Shown here: positions 11,806-22,740 of the stretch, piece after piece
Position numbering within the stretch: position 1 is the first letter of the stretch
How the letters are laid out: every line of letters begins with the position of its first letter
Assembly (NCBI GenBank): GCA_963971575.1
Contig: OZ020616.1
Coordinates: 59,068,907-59,132,906 of the forward strand
Direction: 5' to 3'
DNA length: 64,000 bases
From: Liopterus haemorrhoidalis
Taxonomy: Eukaryota; Arthropoda; Insecta; Coleoptera; Dytiscidae
Translations under genes and position numbers: made by a program
Notes under the pieces: generated by a model
What the model was told of the DNA's origin: nothing
What the model saw: the letters and a program-made list of their open reading frames with translations, nothing else
Database searches by the model: none

Positions 11806-12545
11806 TACGAGGGATGTTTCCTAAATTCTGCGAATTGTGCTATAATTAAATTACGCAGAACTTATAGGCAATGTAATTGGTGCCAGACAAGTCTTGACAT
11901 GTTTATGCAAGTATCTAGTGCAATATTGTTCAGTCTGATTTAGGTGTTCGACTGATATAGACGCGTTTCGTAGCACTGTTTTTGTAACCATGGAAGACGC
12001 AGCAAAATCTCAAAGAGCAATAATTTTTGTGGAAAGAAGGTGTGAAAACATCAGAAATTATTCAGCGTCTGCAAGGAGTATTTGGTGAGTCTGCAGAATC
12101 CAAAAGTACTGTTTATCGGTGGATCGATAGTTTTAAAACCGGTAGAACATCATTAGAAGACGATCCACGCAGTGGGCGCCCAAGCACGTCGGTAAATGAA
12201 AGAAACATTACTGCCGTCGAAGACCTACTGAAAGAGGACAGGCGAATTTTCGTCAAATTAGTGTGCGCCTAGGGATAGGTACACGACAAGCTCATGACAT
12301 CTTGCATGATTGTTTGGGCGTTAGCAAGGTTTCGCCGCGGTGGGTGCCAAGGCTGTTGGGACCAGAACAGAAACTCAATAGGAAAGTTCTTTGAGGACGG
12401 CTTAAAAAAATTAGTTTATCGTTGGGATAAATGTATTCAGTTAAATGGAGATTATGTTGAAAAACTACATTGTAATATTGAGGAAAATTAACAAAATAAT
12501 AAAAATTATAGCTAAATTCCCAGAACTTTGGAAACATCCCTCGTC
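11806..12545 (+). mobile_element. Internally deleted mariner, 740 bp
   Basis: TIR ACGAGGGATGTTTCC at both ends, extended with mismatches to about 28 bp, flanked by TA (11804-11805 and 12546-12547). Intact mariners are about 1.3 kb; this copy has lost the middle of the transposase gene. Confidence 0.85.
11991..12490 (+). pseudogene. Mariner transposase, N- and C-terminal parts only
   Basis: Starts MEDAAKSQRAII, then shifts frame. The DNA-binding region follows: KTSEIIQRLQGVFGES, SKSTVYRWIDSFKTGR, LEDDPRSGRPS. After a further frame change come IGTRQAHDILHDCLGV and SPRWVPRLL. The sequence then jumps directly to the mariner C-terminus (YRWDKCIQLNGDYVEK). The stretch that should hold the DD34D triad is absent, so it cannot encode an active enzyme. 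It is bounded by TIRs with TA, as expected for a non-autonomous derivative. Confidence 0.8.
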
Positions 12546-12834
12546 TATTTATCAAAAAAACATATTTTTTGCTACAAAATTGAAGATATTCATAAAATTA
12601 AGGTAACAAAAGTAATGTCACATGTATTTTAAATCAGTCAAAAACTTCCAAAGGACTCAGCTCTCAGATGGCAGCACATGTATGTGACGAAACACTAATA
12701 TAGTCTTTTACGAATAAAAAAAAATAAATAAAAATCAATCTGATTACTTAATTTACACACATTAGAAAGATAATGTTTTTAAATCATCGCAGACGACCCC
12801 CTTAAAATAAAAATTAAACATCTCAAGTCTCTTG
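12546..12834 (-). other. 3' flank / probable 3' UTR
   Basis: Immediately 3' of the membrane-protein stop codon. I see no AATAAA on the minus strand in this stretch, so the poly(A) site is probably farther down, beyond the mariner, or uses a variant signal. Confidence 0.4.
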
Positions 12835-13668
12835 TTAACTATCATTTATAATATTAGAATCTTGATATGATTTATTGCACTCAATTTCTTCACTTTCGTC
12901 ATCAGCAAATTTGATATCATCCAAATCAAAACTAGGACTTTTTTCAAAATCTGTCTCTTTCTCACTGACCCTATGTACCCTGGCCGGAGAATTTATACCT
13001 AGTTTATCAAATTCCCCAATCTCATCAAGACGAGGAAATGATTTTTTGACCTTAGCATCATAAACCTTTCTAGATAATAGAGGAGTTTGTAGTTCTTTTG
13101 GTTTGTAAATTTCTTTAGAAGGTTTTTGTAGGGTAAAATCTAAAATTTCTTTAGATTTGTCTTTTTTATTCAGTATTTTGTTTTCCTTTTTAGGTATGTT
13201 TAGTTTTTCATTTTTTGATATGTCTTTGCAATAAATTGCTTCAACACTTTTTCTTCGTTCTGGTGATTTTTTATCATCCATCAAATTCTTTTCTATCGTC
13301 GTAATCTCACTTATACTCTTCCTTCTTAATTTCGGTAGCAATATCTCATCTTCTGGACTTTCTTGATTACTCCCTGGGTCTATAAATTGTTTTGGTTTGA
13401 TGTCTTCGAATTCTAGGTCGTCGATTGGTGGTATCCAAATGCAATAGGCAGGGTCCATGCCTAGATATGAACCTGGTGCTGCTCCAGCGTTTACTACGTT
13501 GTAGTCATAATAATCTAACTCCATGTCTATGTCAGTGTTGGCGAGAGAAAATTCTGAACCTGGTCCCTGAAGTAGACGTTCTCTATTACGTTTTTCTTTA
13601 TTTTCCTTAGGGTTTGTGCTACGGATTGTGGCGGTACTTATAATACTAGTTGCTGGGGAGTAACAACC
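12835..13668 (-). CDS. Exon I (last): cytoplasmic tail of TSP1/CUB membrane protein
   Basis: The 277 C-terminal residues and a TAA stop. The acceptor is 'cctcccctttccag' before GGT TGT TAC; phase 0 matches exon H. The frame stays open upstream to an ATG at 13701, but that ATG lies inside the intron's pyrimidine tract, so I do not use it. The tail opens with a Ser/Thr/Lys-rich stretch. Next comes a Tyr-rich block that looks conserved: MELDYYDYNVVNAGAAPGSY followed by LGMDPAYCIWIPP (residues ~646-686). The rest is charged and Ser-rich with no fold I recognise, typical of a signalling tail. The ordered aromatic block is the best candidate for a binding motif. Codon use is AT-rich like CFAP157. 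Confidence 0.8.
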   Translation of the reverse strand, partial: GCYSPATSIISTATIRSTNPKENKEKRNRERLLQGPGSEFSLANTDIDMELDYYDYNVVNAGAAPGSYLGMDPAYCIWIPPIDDLEFEDIKPKQFIDPGSNQESPEDEILLPKLRRKSISEITTIEKNLMDDKKSPERRKSVEAIYCKDISKNEKLNIPKKENKILNKKDKSKEILDFTLQKPSKEIYKPKELQTPLLSRKVYDAKVKKSFPRLDEIGEFDKLGINSPARVHRVSEKETDFEKSPSFDLDDIKFADDESEEIECNKSYQDSNIINDS

Positions 13669-13839
13669 CTGGAAAGGGGAGGTACATTTAAAGGTGGACA
13701 TTTTTGGAAAAAAAAAAAAATAGTGATTGTGAAGTATTTTACAAATGTGTGGTAAAGTGTTGAAAAAAATATATAAAAAATAATTAAAAAAAATAAAAAT
13801 TATGTGCCGTGTGTATTTTTTTGTGGAGTAGTTTTGAGA

Positions 13840-14040
13840 TTAACAAAAAAACGGTGGTTTTCGTTCCATATACTAAGAGCCGGATTTGATTTATTTGCGC
13901 CCCTAGGCAAGAACTATTATTATGCCCTACAGCTTGGATAATTTTTATGAGTTATAGAATTTCAAGCGTCCTATTTTGGTGGACGGTCTATTTTGGTGCC
14001 CCATTTTGGTTGGCGCCCTAGGCAACTGCATAGGTTTGCC
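13840..14040. repeat. possible degenerate TIR element
   Basis: GAGCCGGATTTGATTTATTT with GCGCCCCTAGGCA at the left and a loosely complementary GCCTATGCG...AAATTCAGCTC at the right suggest an old hAT-like MITE (about 13879-14060). Weak. Confidence 0.35.
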
Positions 14041-14500
14041 TATGCGTAAATTCAGCTCCCATATACTAGTTGGCTCCCCGAAAATTGTAATTCTTGATTC
14101 CTAAATTTTTTAGCAGTTAAATACATGAGGACGTTGTGTAGAATGGAAAATAGTAATTCTCGTTTCTCATATTAATTATTATCTCAATTTTCGTTCTCCG
14201 CATATTATGATCGTTCCACCAGAATGGTAATTTTCATTCGCCGCATATAAAAACCGGAACACTGAAATCGGTAATTTTTGTTTTCCGAATATAATATTTG
14301 TTTCACCGGAATTAGTAATTTTCGTTCCCTACATTTAATATTCGTCTCACTAAAACAGTAATTTTCATTCGCCGCTTATAGGAACCAGAACACTGAAGTT
14401 GTTAATTTTAGTTTTTCACATATTTTCGTTCCCTTCCAATATTCGCATCATTAAAACAGTAATTTTCATTCGCCGCATATAAGAACCGGAACACTGAAGC
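14040..14500 (+). repeat. Degenerate tandem array, ~100-130-bp units
   Basis: Repeated CAGTAATTTTCATTCGCCGC plus 'gaaccggaacactgaa' at about 14226, 14356 and 14457, with looser copies between them. Similar units reappear at 15240-15380, beyond the inserted family 1 copy. Confidence 0.6.
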
Positions 14501-15152
14501 GAGAAGGCTAACCATTAGACTATGAACGCTTACTGGTTTACTGTGTTACATAACGTATTAAATATTTTACATCGTCAACCAAAAAATACATTATTTTCCG
14601 AAAACATAATCTGATCAAAAATTCCTGTTATACTATTCCGGTTCACACCAATGTTCATTACCTACTTAGATTTTTTTCAGATTTTTAGATTACCCCCTCT
14701 GGCTTACAGCGGGTGGTACATTTTTTTTGCACATTTTTGGCAAAAATCGCGTCAAAATAATTTATTTTATCGTTAATCCACGTACTAAGTGCTTTCATTT
14801 GATACCCTACTCAGAATTTAAAAAATATATAGTAGTATATTTTTTCGCTGAGCCCATATTTGTTTATATTTTTAGGGGTATATGTTTTTTAGATATTTTA
14901 GTATCTTTCCTAAGTGCGGGTCAAAGAGTTGTATAAGCATGCCAAATTTCAACTCTCTAGGTTTAGCCGTTTGGCTTCAATTTTTACCGAACAGACACAC
15001 AGACAGACATACAGACAGAAAGACAGACAGGCAGACAGATGGACGGACTGACGGACGGACAAACGGACGGACAGACGGGCGGACAGACAGAGAGACAGAC
15101 AGACGACAAAATGACGGTATAAGGATTTTTTGGTCATACCTACAAAACCCTA
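14500..15152 (-). repeat. Family 1 repeat, 5' half, reverse
   Basis: Runs from an A-box-like half of the tRNA-like module (14500-14545) to the GTCT-side end CCTACAAAACCCTAA, including a GACA/GACG tract (14996-15107). The palindrome half is missing. It interrupts the tandem array described at 14040. Confidence 0.8.
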
Positions 15153-15590
15153 ACTAACTATTTGGTTATAGTTAACTAGGCTTTCAGAAATCGGTCCTAA
15201 GAGGCCGAAAGAAATTTCTGCCGGAGGGGGGCAAAATATTACGCCACTGCATCTTACGTAAAACAGTAATATTTCTTTCCCGCTAATGATGGTTCTCTGG
15301 CTGAAAATCGATAAGTTTCGTTCTCCGCATATAATGTTCAAGATATCAAAAACGGTAATTCTTGTTTCCCGCACAAATGTGTTAAAAATATTACTTAACT
15401 AACGAGCATGGATTTCAAAAAGGTGTTGTGTAATATTTTGAAAAAAATGTGAATTAATAACATGCAAAAAAATATAAAAAATAAATAAACAAACTTACAA
15501 AACCAAAATGAAAGCGGTGTCCCATTCCCAAACTTGTGAAAAAAATATCCAAATTTGAAAATACTTCACTTTATTGATCTGTGGTCTCAC
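15153..15590. other. intron: hAT-like end and tandem-array remnant
   Basis: About 15170-15250 looks like a hAT-type end (GCCACTGCATC) without a partner. 15240-15380 continues the tandem array from 14040-14500. Confidence 0.4.
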
Positions 15591-15825
15591 TTTGGTTAAA
15601 GTTGAGCTACTCAACACACGGCGTCTCTGTTCTAATGGCGTCTCTTTGGCGTCGGCGTCTGGTGAACTTTCAACAACAACGTCGGCGTCCTCCCTCTGTT
15701 GAGGAGATGGCGTCGCCGTCGATATTTCAACGGCATCCTTCTCAGAATTATCCGGGGTCAGTTCATTTGCCGTTACCATAGGTGGGGTTAGGGTTATTGT
15801 TGAACTAAACGTACTTTCTGCCTCA
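15591..15825 (-). CDS. Exon H: cytoplasmic segment of TSP1/CUB membrane protein
   Basis: Seventy-eight full codons plus one base completing the codon split with exon G. The acceptor 'gtttttgttttag' precedes T GAG GCA GAA. The donor is AAA|GTGAGA at 15590. The peptide is Thr/Ser/Pro/Glu-rich (TITLTPPMVTANELTPDNSE, DADVVVESSPDADAKETPLE) and ends RRRVLSSSTLTK. It is low in hydrophobics and probably disordered. Without exon G the phase would not fit exon F, which supports exon G as a real exon. Confidence 0.75.
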
Positions 15826-16337
15826 CTAAAACAAAAACAATTATAAAAATTAAATAATTTTTTTTTTAAATGTCATAAGTGTGTTTAGCGGATGAAACTG
15901 TTGAGTTGTTGGTTTACAGATCGCAGTATTTCACTTGCGGTCCATTTTGCGAACAGTTGTCCGTAATCACCATGTAAACAGGTTAAGTGCTGATTCTCAG
16001 CAGTTGCATTCGCTTTACATTAATACATTACAAAACAAAACTATATCTAAAAAAATTGATGTGGTGTTTACTTTCTCACTTTTCAAAAGGATTGGAAAAA
16101 ATCTAACGGGTATCACAAACGTTACAACTCCCTATGGCCAGTTACGTCACTAAAGGGGGACATTTGAAACTGTTTAATATTTAATAATTAATAACTTAAG
16201 GATTTAGATATATTTTTTTTCATAATATTTTCTGATGATGATTCTTTGAGGTGTAAACATTTAATTTAATTAATTTAACATTACAAGTCTATTTTTTTTT
16301 TAAATGGGGGGGGGGGGATATTTAGAAAAATGTTTCC
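15826..16337. other. intron, no feature recognised
   Basis: AT-rich with a G9-10 run near 16308. No domain-bearing frame. Confidence 0.35.
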
Positions 16338-16967
16338 TCCGTCCGAAAATATGGTATACATTTTACTGTCTGTCTGTCTGTCTGTCTGCCCGTCCGTCTG
16401 TCTGTGTACACGTGCAGAGCAAATTTGGCTAAAAGAATTTTTATAAAACTGCATATTTAAGCTTTTGACATGACATTTGGCACGAGTTATTCAACTTTTG
16501 GTAAAAATCGGTTGAGTAGAAATGGGAGTTTACTCGTGTCGATTTTAAGATTTTTGCGAATATTTAGCAACAGAAAAATATTTCGAAAAAATTTATTTAA
16601 TAAAAGTTGCTATAAAAGCAATAACTAACAACTTTTATTTGAAACCTTTTTTGGTATACCAGTGTTTCTCAAGAGAAATCATACCATGGACCAGTAAAAT
16701 ATTTAATTTTTTACCGCGGACCACAAAAAATAAATGTACTATTAAACAAATTTATTGTGTATGTACACTCTACACCTATATAATATCTCCGTAATAAAAA
16801 AACACTGAAAAATGAACAAAAATCACTAAAAATGGACAAAAGATCTTAAAAAAATTAATAAAAGTCTCAAAAATAATCATGTATAAGCCTTTCGCGGACC
16901 ACTGAAATTTTGCTGAGGACCACCGGTTGAGAAACACTGATGTATACCATATTTTTGGACGGAGCAT
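16338..16967. repeat. Family 2 copy bounded by 25-bp inverted repeats
   Basis: CTCCGTCCGAAAATATGGTA at the left is repeated almost perfectly in complement at 16941-16967. Between them lie a (GTCT)n tract (16368-16404), the GTGTACACGTGCAGAG block of family 2 and a nested hAT MITE. Confidence 0.7.
16660..16939. repeat. 280-bp hAT MITE
   Basis: TIR CAGTGTTTCTCAA at the left and TTGAGAAACACTG at the right, a common hAT MITE end. The 8-bp flanks tggtatac and atgtatac match at 6 of 8. Confidence 0.8.
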
Positions 16968-17103
16968 TTTTTATCAATCAGAAAAAAAAAAATCCAGGTT
17001 AAATTGGAATCGTTTACGTATTTTGTGGAGTAGGTAATGAAAAAAGCATTCAAAAATGAAAACAAAAATAAAAAGAATGATCCTGCATTCCTTATAAACT
17101 TAC

Positions 17104-17296
17104 GCTTGTACCATTCCGGTTTCAGATGTGCAGGTCTCCGTATTGAGCCTGTGGTCGTTATCACAGTCTATGGACTCGCGCAGCCTCGTGTGACGGCCAC
17201 TGCGACCTGGAGGACGCAGCCTCGTCAAAGAAATCACCTCCGAGAGTAGAGTGGCCGAACTTGACGTCCTAGCTCTCAATGCAACACCACCAGACT
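17104..17296 (-). CDS. Exon G: juxtamembrane cytoplasmic exon of TSP1/CUB membrane protein
   Basis: Sixty-three full codons with split codons at each end (phase 1 in, phase 2 out). The donor GC|GTAAGT at 17103 is a perfect consensus. The acceptor TTAG lies at the end of an (ATTT)n microsatellite that serves as the pyrimidine tract. The peptide begins ESGGVALRARTSSSATLLSE and is basic (RLRPPGRSGRHTRLRES), then acidic/Cys (IDCDNDHRLNTETCTSETG), as expected just inside the membrane after exon F. Only this exon makes the phases of F and H agree. No known domain. Confidence 0.72.
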
Positions 17297-17302
17297 CTAA
17301 AA

Positions 17303-17303
<1 letters not shown>

Positions 17304-17332
<29 letters not shown>
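17304..17332. repeat. (AAAT)n microsatellite at a splice acceptor
   Basis: About seven AAAT units directly upstream (minus-strand sense) of the exon G acceptor AG at 17297-17298. Confidence 0.9.
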
Positions 17333-17333
<1 letters not shown>

Positions 17334-17340
17334 GTATTTG

Positions 17341-18050
17341 GCAGCTATTCGCGACTCCAAATAACAGTGAGACATCTGATGGCGGCTTGGTAATTTAAAG
17401 TTAGTTAGTTAGTTAGTTAAAATTTTTGGCGCACAGCAACAAAGGCTATTTGCGCCTAACGCAGTCCATCTAAATGACTAGACTATGTATTAAAAACAAT
17501 AAATTAGACAATAAATAAATAAATAAAATCATTAAAAATACCCATACTCAATGAAAGATATCTTGCAATGACAAACACAAATAAATAAGATAAATAGTCT
17601 GTTCGAAAATTTGAACAGACTCAGGGTGATGGTAAGAGGCTGTAAAGGGGCCAATTACCATCGAATATCACAGTCAATAATTAGAAACACATTAAAATAA
17701 GGTGCAAGACTTTACACATAAAACAATAAGTTCGATTCTCTCAGAAAGAGTATCAGTCTGTCCATGAGTGGTAAATTAAACAGATGCGTATATTTGTATA
17801 ATATTTGTAGTATGTTGTGCTGCAGTTTATGTGAATTGACGTATTTTTAAATATAGTGATTTAAATACAGTGCTTTTTTTCCGAAATATTGGTTGAACGG
17901 ATAAATATTAAGAAAAAACTTCTGACATATACACTTCTCGTCGGCCATCAACTGTAGTACGCAGCGCCGCCAACGTTAGTTCGAGTTGCGAATAGAAGAA
18001 TAAACTGCGTTTAATGCGTTTTGAGATTGCGACCATAATTTTTTTAAAGG
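17341..18050. other. intron; 9-bp-stem hairpin
   Basis: No gene seen. Contains a (TTAG)n patch at about 17400, AAAT runs near 17510, and the hairpin AGTCTGTTC/GAACAGACT (17597-17621). Confidence 0.5.
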
Positions 18051-18059
18051 AATAATTTA

Positions 18060-19560
18060 CATTATTTATGAAATTTTGAATTAAAAAAAGCTCAACTCAA
18101 AAACGGTTAGAGATAGCGACCTATGGTTGAAATTTTTGGATTCTCCGTAGTGTAATTAAGCTAAAAAAATTTGGGGTTTTAATTGTTTAACGCATTTTGA
18201 TATTACATTTTTTTTTGCATAATTTACATTATTTGTGAATATTGTGAATTAAAAAAAAGCATAACTCAAAAATGGTTAAAGATAGCAACCTGCGGTTAAA
18301 ATTTTTGGATTTTTCGTAGTTCATTTAGACTAGAAAAAAATTGGGGTTTTAATTGTTTAACGCGTTTTGAGATTATGAAATTTTTTTTTAATGGTACAAT
18401 TTACATTATTTGTGAAAATTCAGAATTTAAAAAAAAACTTAACTCAAAAACGGTTAGAGATAGCGACCTGCGGTTAGAATTTTTGAATTTTCCGTAGTTT
18501 ATTTAGGCTAGAGAAATTTTAGGGCTTTAATTATTTAAAGCGTTTTGAGATTACGACAATTTTTTTGAATGGCATAATTTACATTATTAGTGAAAAGTGT
18601 AAATTTTAAAAAAAGCATAACTCAAAAACTGTTGAGATAGGGACCTGCGGTTAAAATTGTTGGATTCCTCGTAGTTTATTTAGTTTAGAAAAAATATAAA
18701 GTCTTATTCGTTTAGCGTATTTTAAAATTATAACAAATTTTAATAGGGCGTGATTTATAGAAATTTTCATTTTCGCATGGACGTATCTCAAAAACGAAAT
18801 ACGATAAAGACCTGCGGTTGAAATTTTTGAAATCTTGAGGTCCGAATTGACAAGTAGCCAAATTTTGAAACAAAAAATTTTTTTGAAAATTTTTAATTTA
18901 TTAAATTTTTTTTTTTTGAAAATTTTGATAAATCTTAACTAAAAAATGGTTAGTGATATAAATATGCGGTTTGAATTTTTAAAATTCTACTACATTGTTT
19001 AGTATAAAAAAAAAATGGACCTTAATAAACCAATTATTAAGTTTTGTATAGGCAGTAATCTTAAACCCCAGAAAATGGCCAAAAATCGAAAAAATCGTAA
19101 GGGGTACCCCTTACGAAAATCTTAATTTTCACGAAAAAAAATTTTGTCTCCGAATTTATTGAAAATTGGTACAAATATGTATTTTTGGTCATAGATCAAC
19201 AAAATTTGGTCCATTTTGAAATTTGGGCAAAAATTTTGGAATTATAGGCAAAAAACTGACACAAATTGGCTCTAACTCAAAATCTAGGAAAGTATGAATT
19301 TTTTAAATATTTTTTTCATAGTCCTCACCTAAAAATTAGCTTAAAACTATATTTTGGCTAAAATCGAAGCCAAAAAAATTTTGACCAAAATTGCAAAATT
19401 TTAGGAAACATTTTTTTTTAAATTTTGTTTGGAAAATTGGTATACTTATACATTTTGAGCCTTAGATCACAAATATATGGTCACTTTTGAGTTACGGTTT
19501 AAAATTTTGACATTTGCGGCAAAAAAGTAAAGGAAAATACAGTTCATAAAAACCATAAGT
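18060..19560 (+). repeat. Long repeat block with 170-178-bp tandem units, copy 1
   Basis: Five units at a spacing of about 170-178 bp, marked by AACTCAAAAACGGTTAGAGA and 'gacctgcggtt' (starts near 18093, 18263, 18441, 18619, 18785). A single-copy tail follows with the 20-bp palindrome CGTAAGGGGTACCCCTTACG (19096-19115). The same arrangement recurs at 33175-34530. Poor in open frames. Confidence 0.85.
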
Positions 19561-19628
19561 TACAGCAAAATAAATATTACAAAAACCGTACGAATTACGG
19601 TCTCGTGGTATAATAAGTAATAGATTTA

Positions 19629-19887
19629 GGCCCGGTCTTTCCACCTTGAGGTACCCCTCTAGGTAACTATCTGACAGATAAGGTTATCTGGAACTTCATC
19701 TGCTGAATAAGTGTTAATACCAATCAGTGAATTCAATATGTCAGTCTCATTATCCGTTAGATAACTATCCGATAGATACATTTGTATTGAAAGACGGGAT
19801 GGCATTTATTCAGCACATTAAGTATCACATAACCTTATCTATCACATAGTTACCTAGAGGTGTACCTCAAGGTGCAAAACCCGGGCC
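19629..19887. repeat. 259-bp Tourist-like MITE, copy 1
   Basis: TIR GGCCCGGTCTTTCCACCTTG at the left, complement at the right, flanked by TTA on both sides (19626-19628, 19888-19890), as PIF/Harbinger-type elements are. Same length and ends as 58937-59195. Its right flank is 14 nt from the exon F donor. Confidence 0.88.
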
Positions 19888-19906
19888 TTATTGTTTTTAA
19901 AATTAC

Positions 19907-20131
19907 CTGAAACATCTTGCAGGGAATCCATGTCTTCAGCTATGTGGTATTTGCGATATCTCAGAAGGTATTGAGCTCCTAAAAGGGCTGTGGCCACCAA
20001 CACGAAGGACACCAAGAGTAGAGCAGCAATATGGACCGCAGTCAAACGTAGTGCAGCTGCTGGTAGAGTCGTAACCAACCCCACTCCCTGCGCCACTGGA
20101 GGAATTATACTCGTATTCATAGAATTGGACT
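19907..20131 (-). CDS. Exon F: transmembrane segment of TSP1/CUB membrane protein
   Basis: Seventy-four full codons with split codons at both ends (phase 1 in, phase 1 out). The acceptor 'tttatttttag' precedes AG TCC AAT; the donor is TTTCAG|GTAATT. After a short Ser/Pro/Val linker it encodes a strongly hydrophobic run, LTAVHIAALLLVSFVLVATA, then LLGAQYLL, followed by basic RYRKYH. This is a classic single-pass membrane helix with a positive-inside stop-transfer. It fits directly after the CUB exon, so the protein is type I with TSP1 and CUB outside the cell. Confidence 0.85.
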
Positions 20132-20399
20132 CTAAAAATAAATTTAAAAAATTATATTTTGTAGAAAAGATGTTAATTTATAACTTTTTCATAGTTTCTT
20201 ACGTATACAGATGTTGAATTGACCAGGTACATATAGGGATTTAACATGCAAAATAGTATATTGTGTAACAAGCGCAGAAAGTATACATTTGCCGATCGAG
20301 AAAGATATTTCACGATTGTAAAAGAAATTTCCTGCTCTCGCTGCGCTCGCGCGGCAATCTTTCAAAATCAGCAAATGTACTTTGTGCGCGAGTCACACA

Positions 20400-20860
20400 T
20401 ACTATTTTTTCTACGGACACCTATTTTAAAAAAATTCAAAAAATAAGAAATAGAAATCATTATGTATGTTAGATTTATATACATAATAGGTGGCTTGTCG
20501 TTACTAAGATGTTCATAACAATGGACCCAAAATTGAGCCTTGTGGAACTCCAAAAAGAATGGTTTGTTCCTTTGACTGAGAGTTGTTTGCCACACGTATT
20601 GCTTTCGGTCTACCAGAAAAGATTCAAGCAGTTTACAACTGGCTCTGCTGATAGCAAGATAATTTTTTAATTAGTAGATCATGTGGCACATAATCAAATG
20701 CCTTTGTTAGATCGAAAAATACTTGGGAGTTAGCAATGGCATCATGGTCTACTATTTTTAATAAGTTGTTGATTTCAGTAGAATAAATAAACATAAAAAA
20801 TTTAATATTTAATGTAAATGAGTATATGCAGTCCATTTTTGTAAGGACAAACCAGATCTG
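20400..20860 (-). pseudogene. Non-LTR reverse transcriptase fragment
   Basis: The minus strand reads FFDLTKAFDYVPHDLL, reverse transcriptase motif A. After a frame change it continues as a FLVDRKQYV-like segment and a decayed version of the GVPQGSILGPLLF block. Frameshifted and stop-ridden: a dead LINE piece in the intron between exons E and F. Confidence 0.75.
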
Positions 20861-21030
20861 ATTATTTTGGTTACTTTTATAGTGTATTCCTTACTTTAAA
20901 TGTCAATTAAAAGAATTGTTTACGCTGTAAAACTGACTTTAGATTTGTTGGTTATGATCATTATTAAGAAAGCAAATTTTTAAATACCAACATGATCAAC
21001 AATTTCAAAAGTGCAATCATGTTACCTGAT
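20830..21030 (-). repeat. Degraded 'B' MITE fragment
   Basis: AAACCAGATCTGATTATTTTGG and later 'tttacgctgtaaaactgact' match, in complement, the internal part of the MITE at 7530-8016. One end is lost. Confidence 0.5.
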
Positions 21031-21129
21031 TTTTGTATGTTTACCAGTCTCCAATATCTTTTCAATTGAGTTTGAATGCACTAAAGTATTATTATGCATA
21101 TAATTGATTTAATAATGTGCCTATCGTAC

Positions 21130-22740
21130 TTTAATATTGTGGGTGTTGAGAAGTCACCATTCGGACAGCTCCCACGAAGTTTAGCGGCTGTCAAAGTTTC
21201 GCGATATTTTGAATTCAATAACAGCATAAACTATTCCTGGATTTAAATGTCAGAGCACAATAGCTCAAGTCATGAATATCAAAACCAACGATACCACAAT
21301 ACTTTTTAAATATCATAGTTATTAAAATAAATTTTAAAAAACTTAGATGAGACGTCGAAATAACAGTAGATATATGATGAAAATGAAACTCAAACTTTTA
21401 TTACTGTTAAATACCACACAATATATATATGTTAGCATCTAGCCTTCCACGAAGCCCTGTTACGTCACCATAAAACTGTTTCAAGTGAAATTAGAAACTT
21501 CATAATTTCTGGTTTTAAAGACGGGCTGCTGTAAAATGTGATTTCACAAAATTTAAATGTTCATAAATCTACTGTGTCGCGAATTATAAAACGATTTTGA
21601 GAAGAAGGTACGTTTGAAGTTTCAAAAATTCCAGGACGGCCACGAAAAACTACAAAACGAACTGATAAAAAAATTATTTATTTATCTACCAATAACCCCT
21701 TTCTGTAATCGGAGAAAATTTTGGGCCTTTTGCCACAAATGGATCAAGAAAACATCTCAACAAGAACTATTCGCAAAAGATTAGTTAGTGAGGATCTTTT
21801 TAGTCGCTTTCCTGCTAAAAATCAACTTCTATCCAAAAAGAATGTGAAGGCCCGATTAAAATTTGCTAAAAATCATATTGACTGGACTGTGGATCAATGG
21901 AAAAAAGTTATTTTTAGTGATGAATCTAAGTTCAATTTGTTTAAAAGTGATGGTGTAAGTTACGTTAGGAGGCCTGCTAATAAAAGATTTGTTCAAAAAT
22001 ACACCTTGCCAACAGTTAAACATGGCGGAGGCGGTGTGATGGTATGGGGCTGTTTCTCGGGATATGGTATGGGTCCTCTATACCACATTGAAGGAATAAT
22101 GGATCGATTTAAATATATAGACATCCTTCAAAATGTTATGGTACCTTATTCTGATGAGTTCATGCCTTTAAAACATATTTTTCAGCATGATAATGACACA
22201 AAACATTCTTAGAAGTTGGTAAAAAAATGGTTCGAGGATTCAAAAATTAACTTAATGACTTGGCTGTCACAGTCACCCGATTTAAATCCAATAAAAAACC
22301 TTTGGGAGATTGTCAACAGAAAGATTAGAAACAAAACACATTCAAATATTGAAGAATTGTTTAAAGCTTTGCAGGGTGCCTGGTCTAATATTGATAATGA
22401 AATGATCACGAAATTATTAGAATCAATGCCGAAAAGATGTCGGGAAGTTATAAATACTGGTGGTTACTATACAAAATATTAAAAATGATCTGTTAATAAT
22501 AATTTATTTTCTTAATTAATAAAAAAAAAAGATTTTTTTAAGAGTAGTTGCTATCTTTATGTCAGGTAAAAATAATAAATACTATAAAAAAAAAAGAATT
22601 TACTATTAAAATTTAATTTTTTACTATAATATATGTAGAGGATTGTTAAAGGTAAGAATTACATTTTTTTAATTTTAAAAATATTGAATAGAATAAAAAT
22701 AAAATAGGATTATCAAAAGTTGCTATCTTTATGGCCAATA

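Noticed and set aside
11232..12803. Element bounded by the complementary 14-mers GACGACCCCCTTAA
   Set aside because: The match does not extend and no duplication is visible. It encloses two unrelated mariner pieces, so probably chance or local rearrangement.
13668..13701. ATG at 13701 as start of a separate 288-residue gene
   Set aside because: The first 11 codons are the pyrimidine-rich end of an intron with a good acceptor at 13669-13670, and the phase fits exon H. It is better read as a terminal exon.
15817..15825. Alternative acceptor 8 nt inside exon H that would join directly to exon F
   Set aside because: It fits the F phase but has a weaker tract, and it becomes unnecessary once exon G is recognised. 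It remains possible as an exon-G-skipping isoform.
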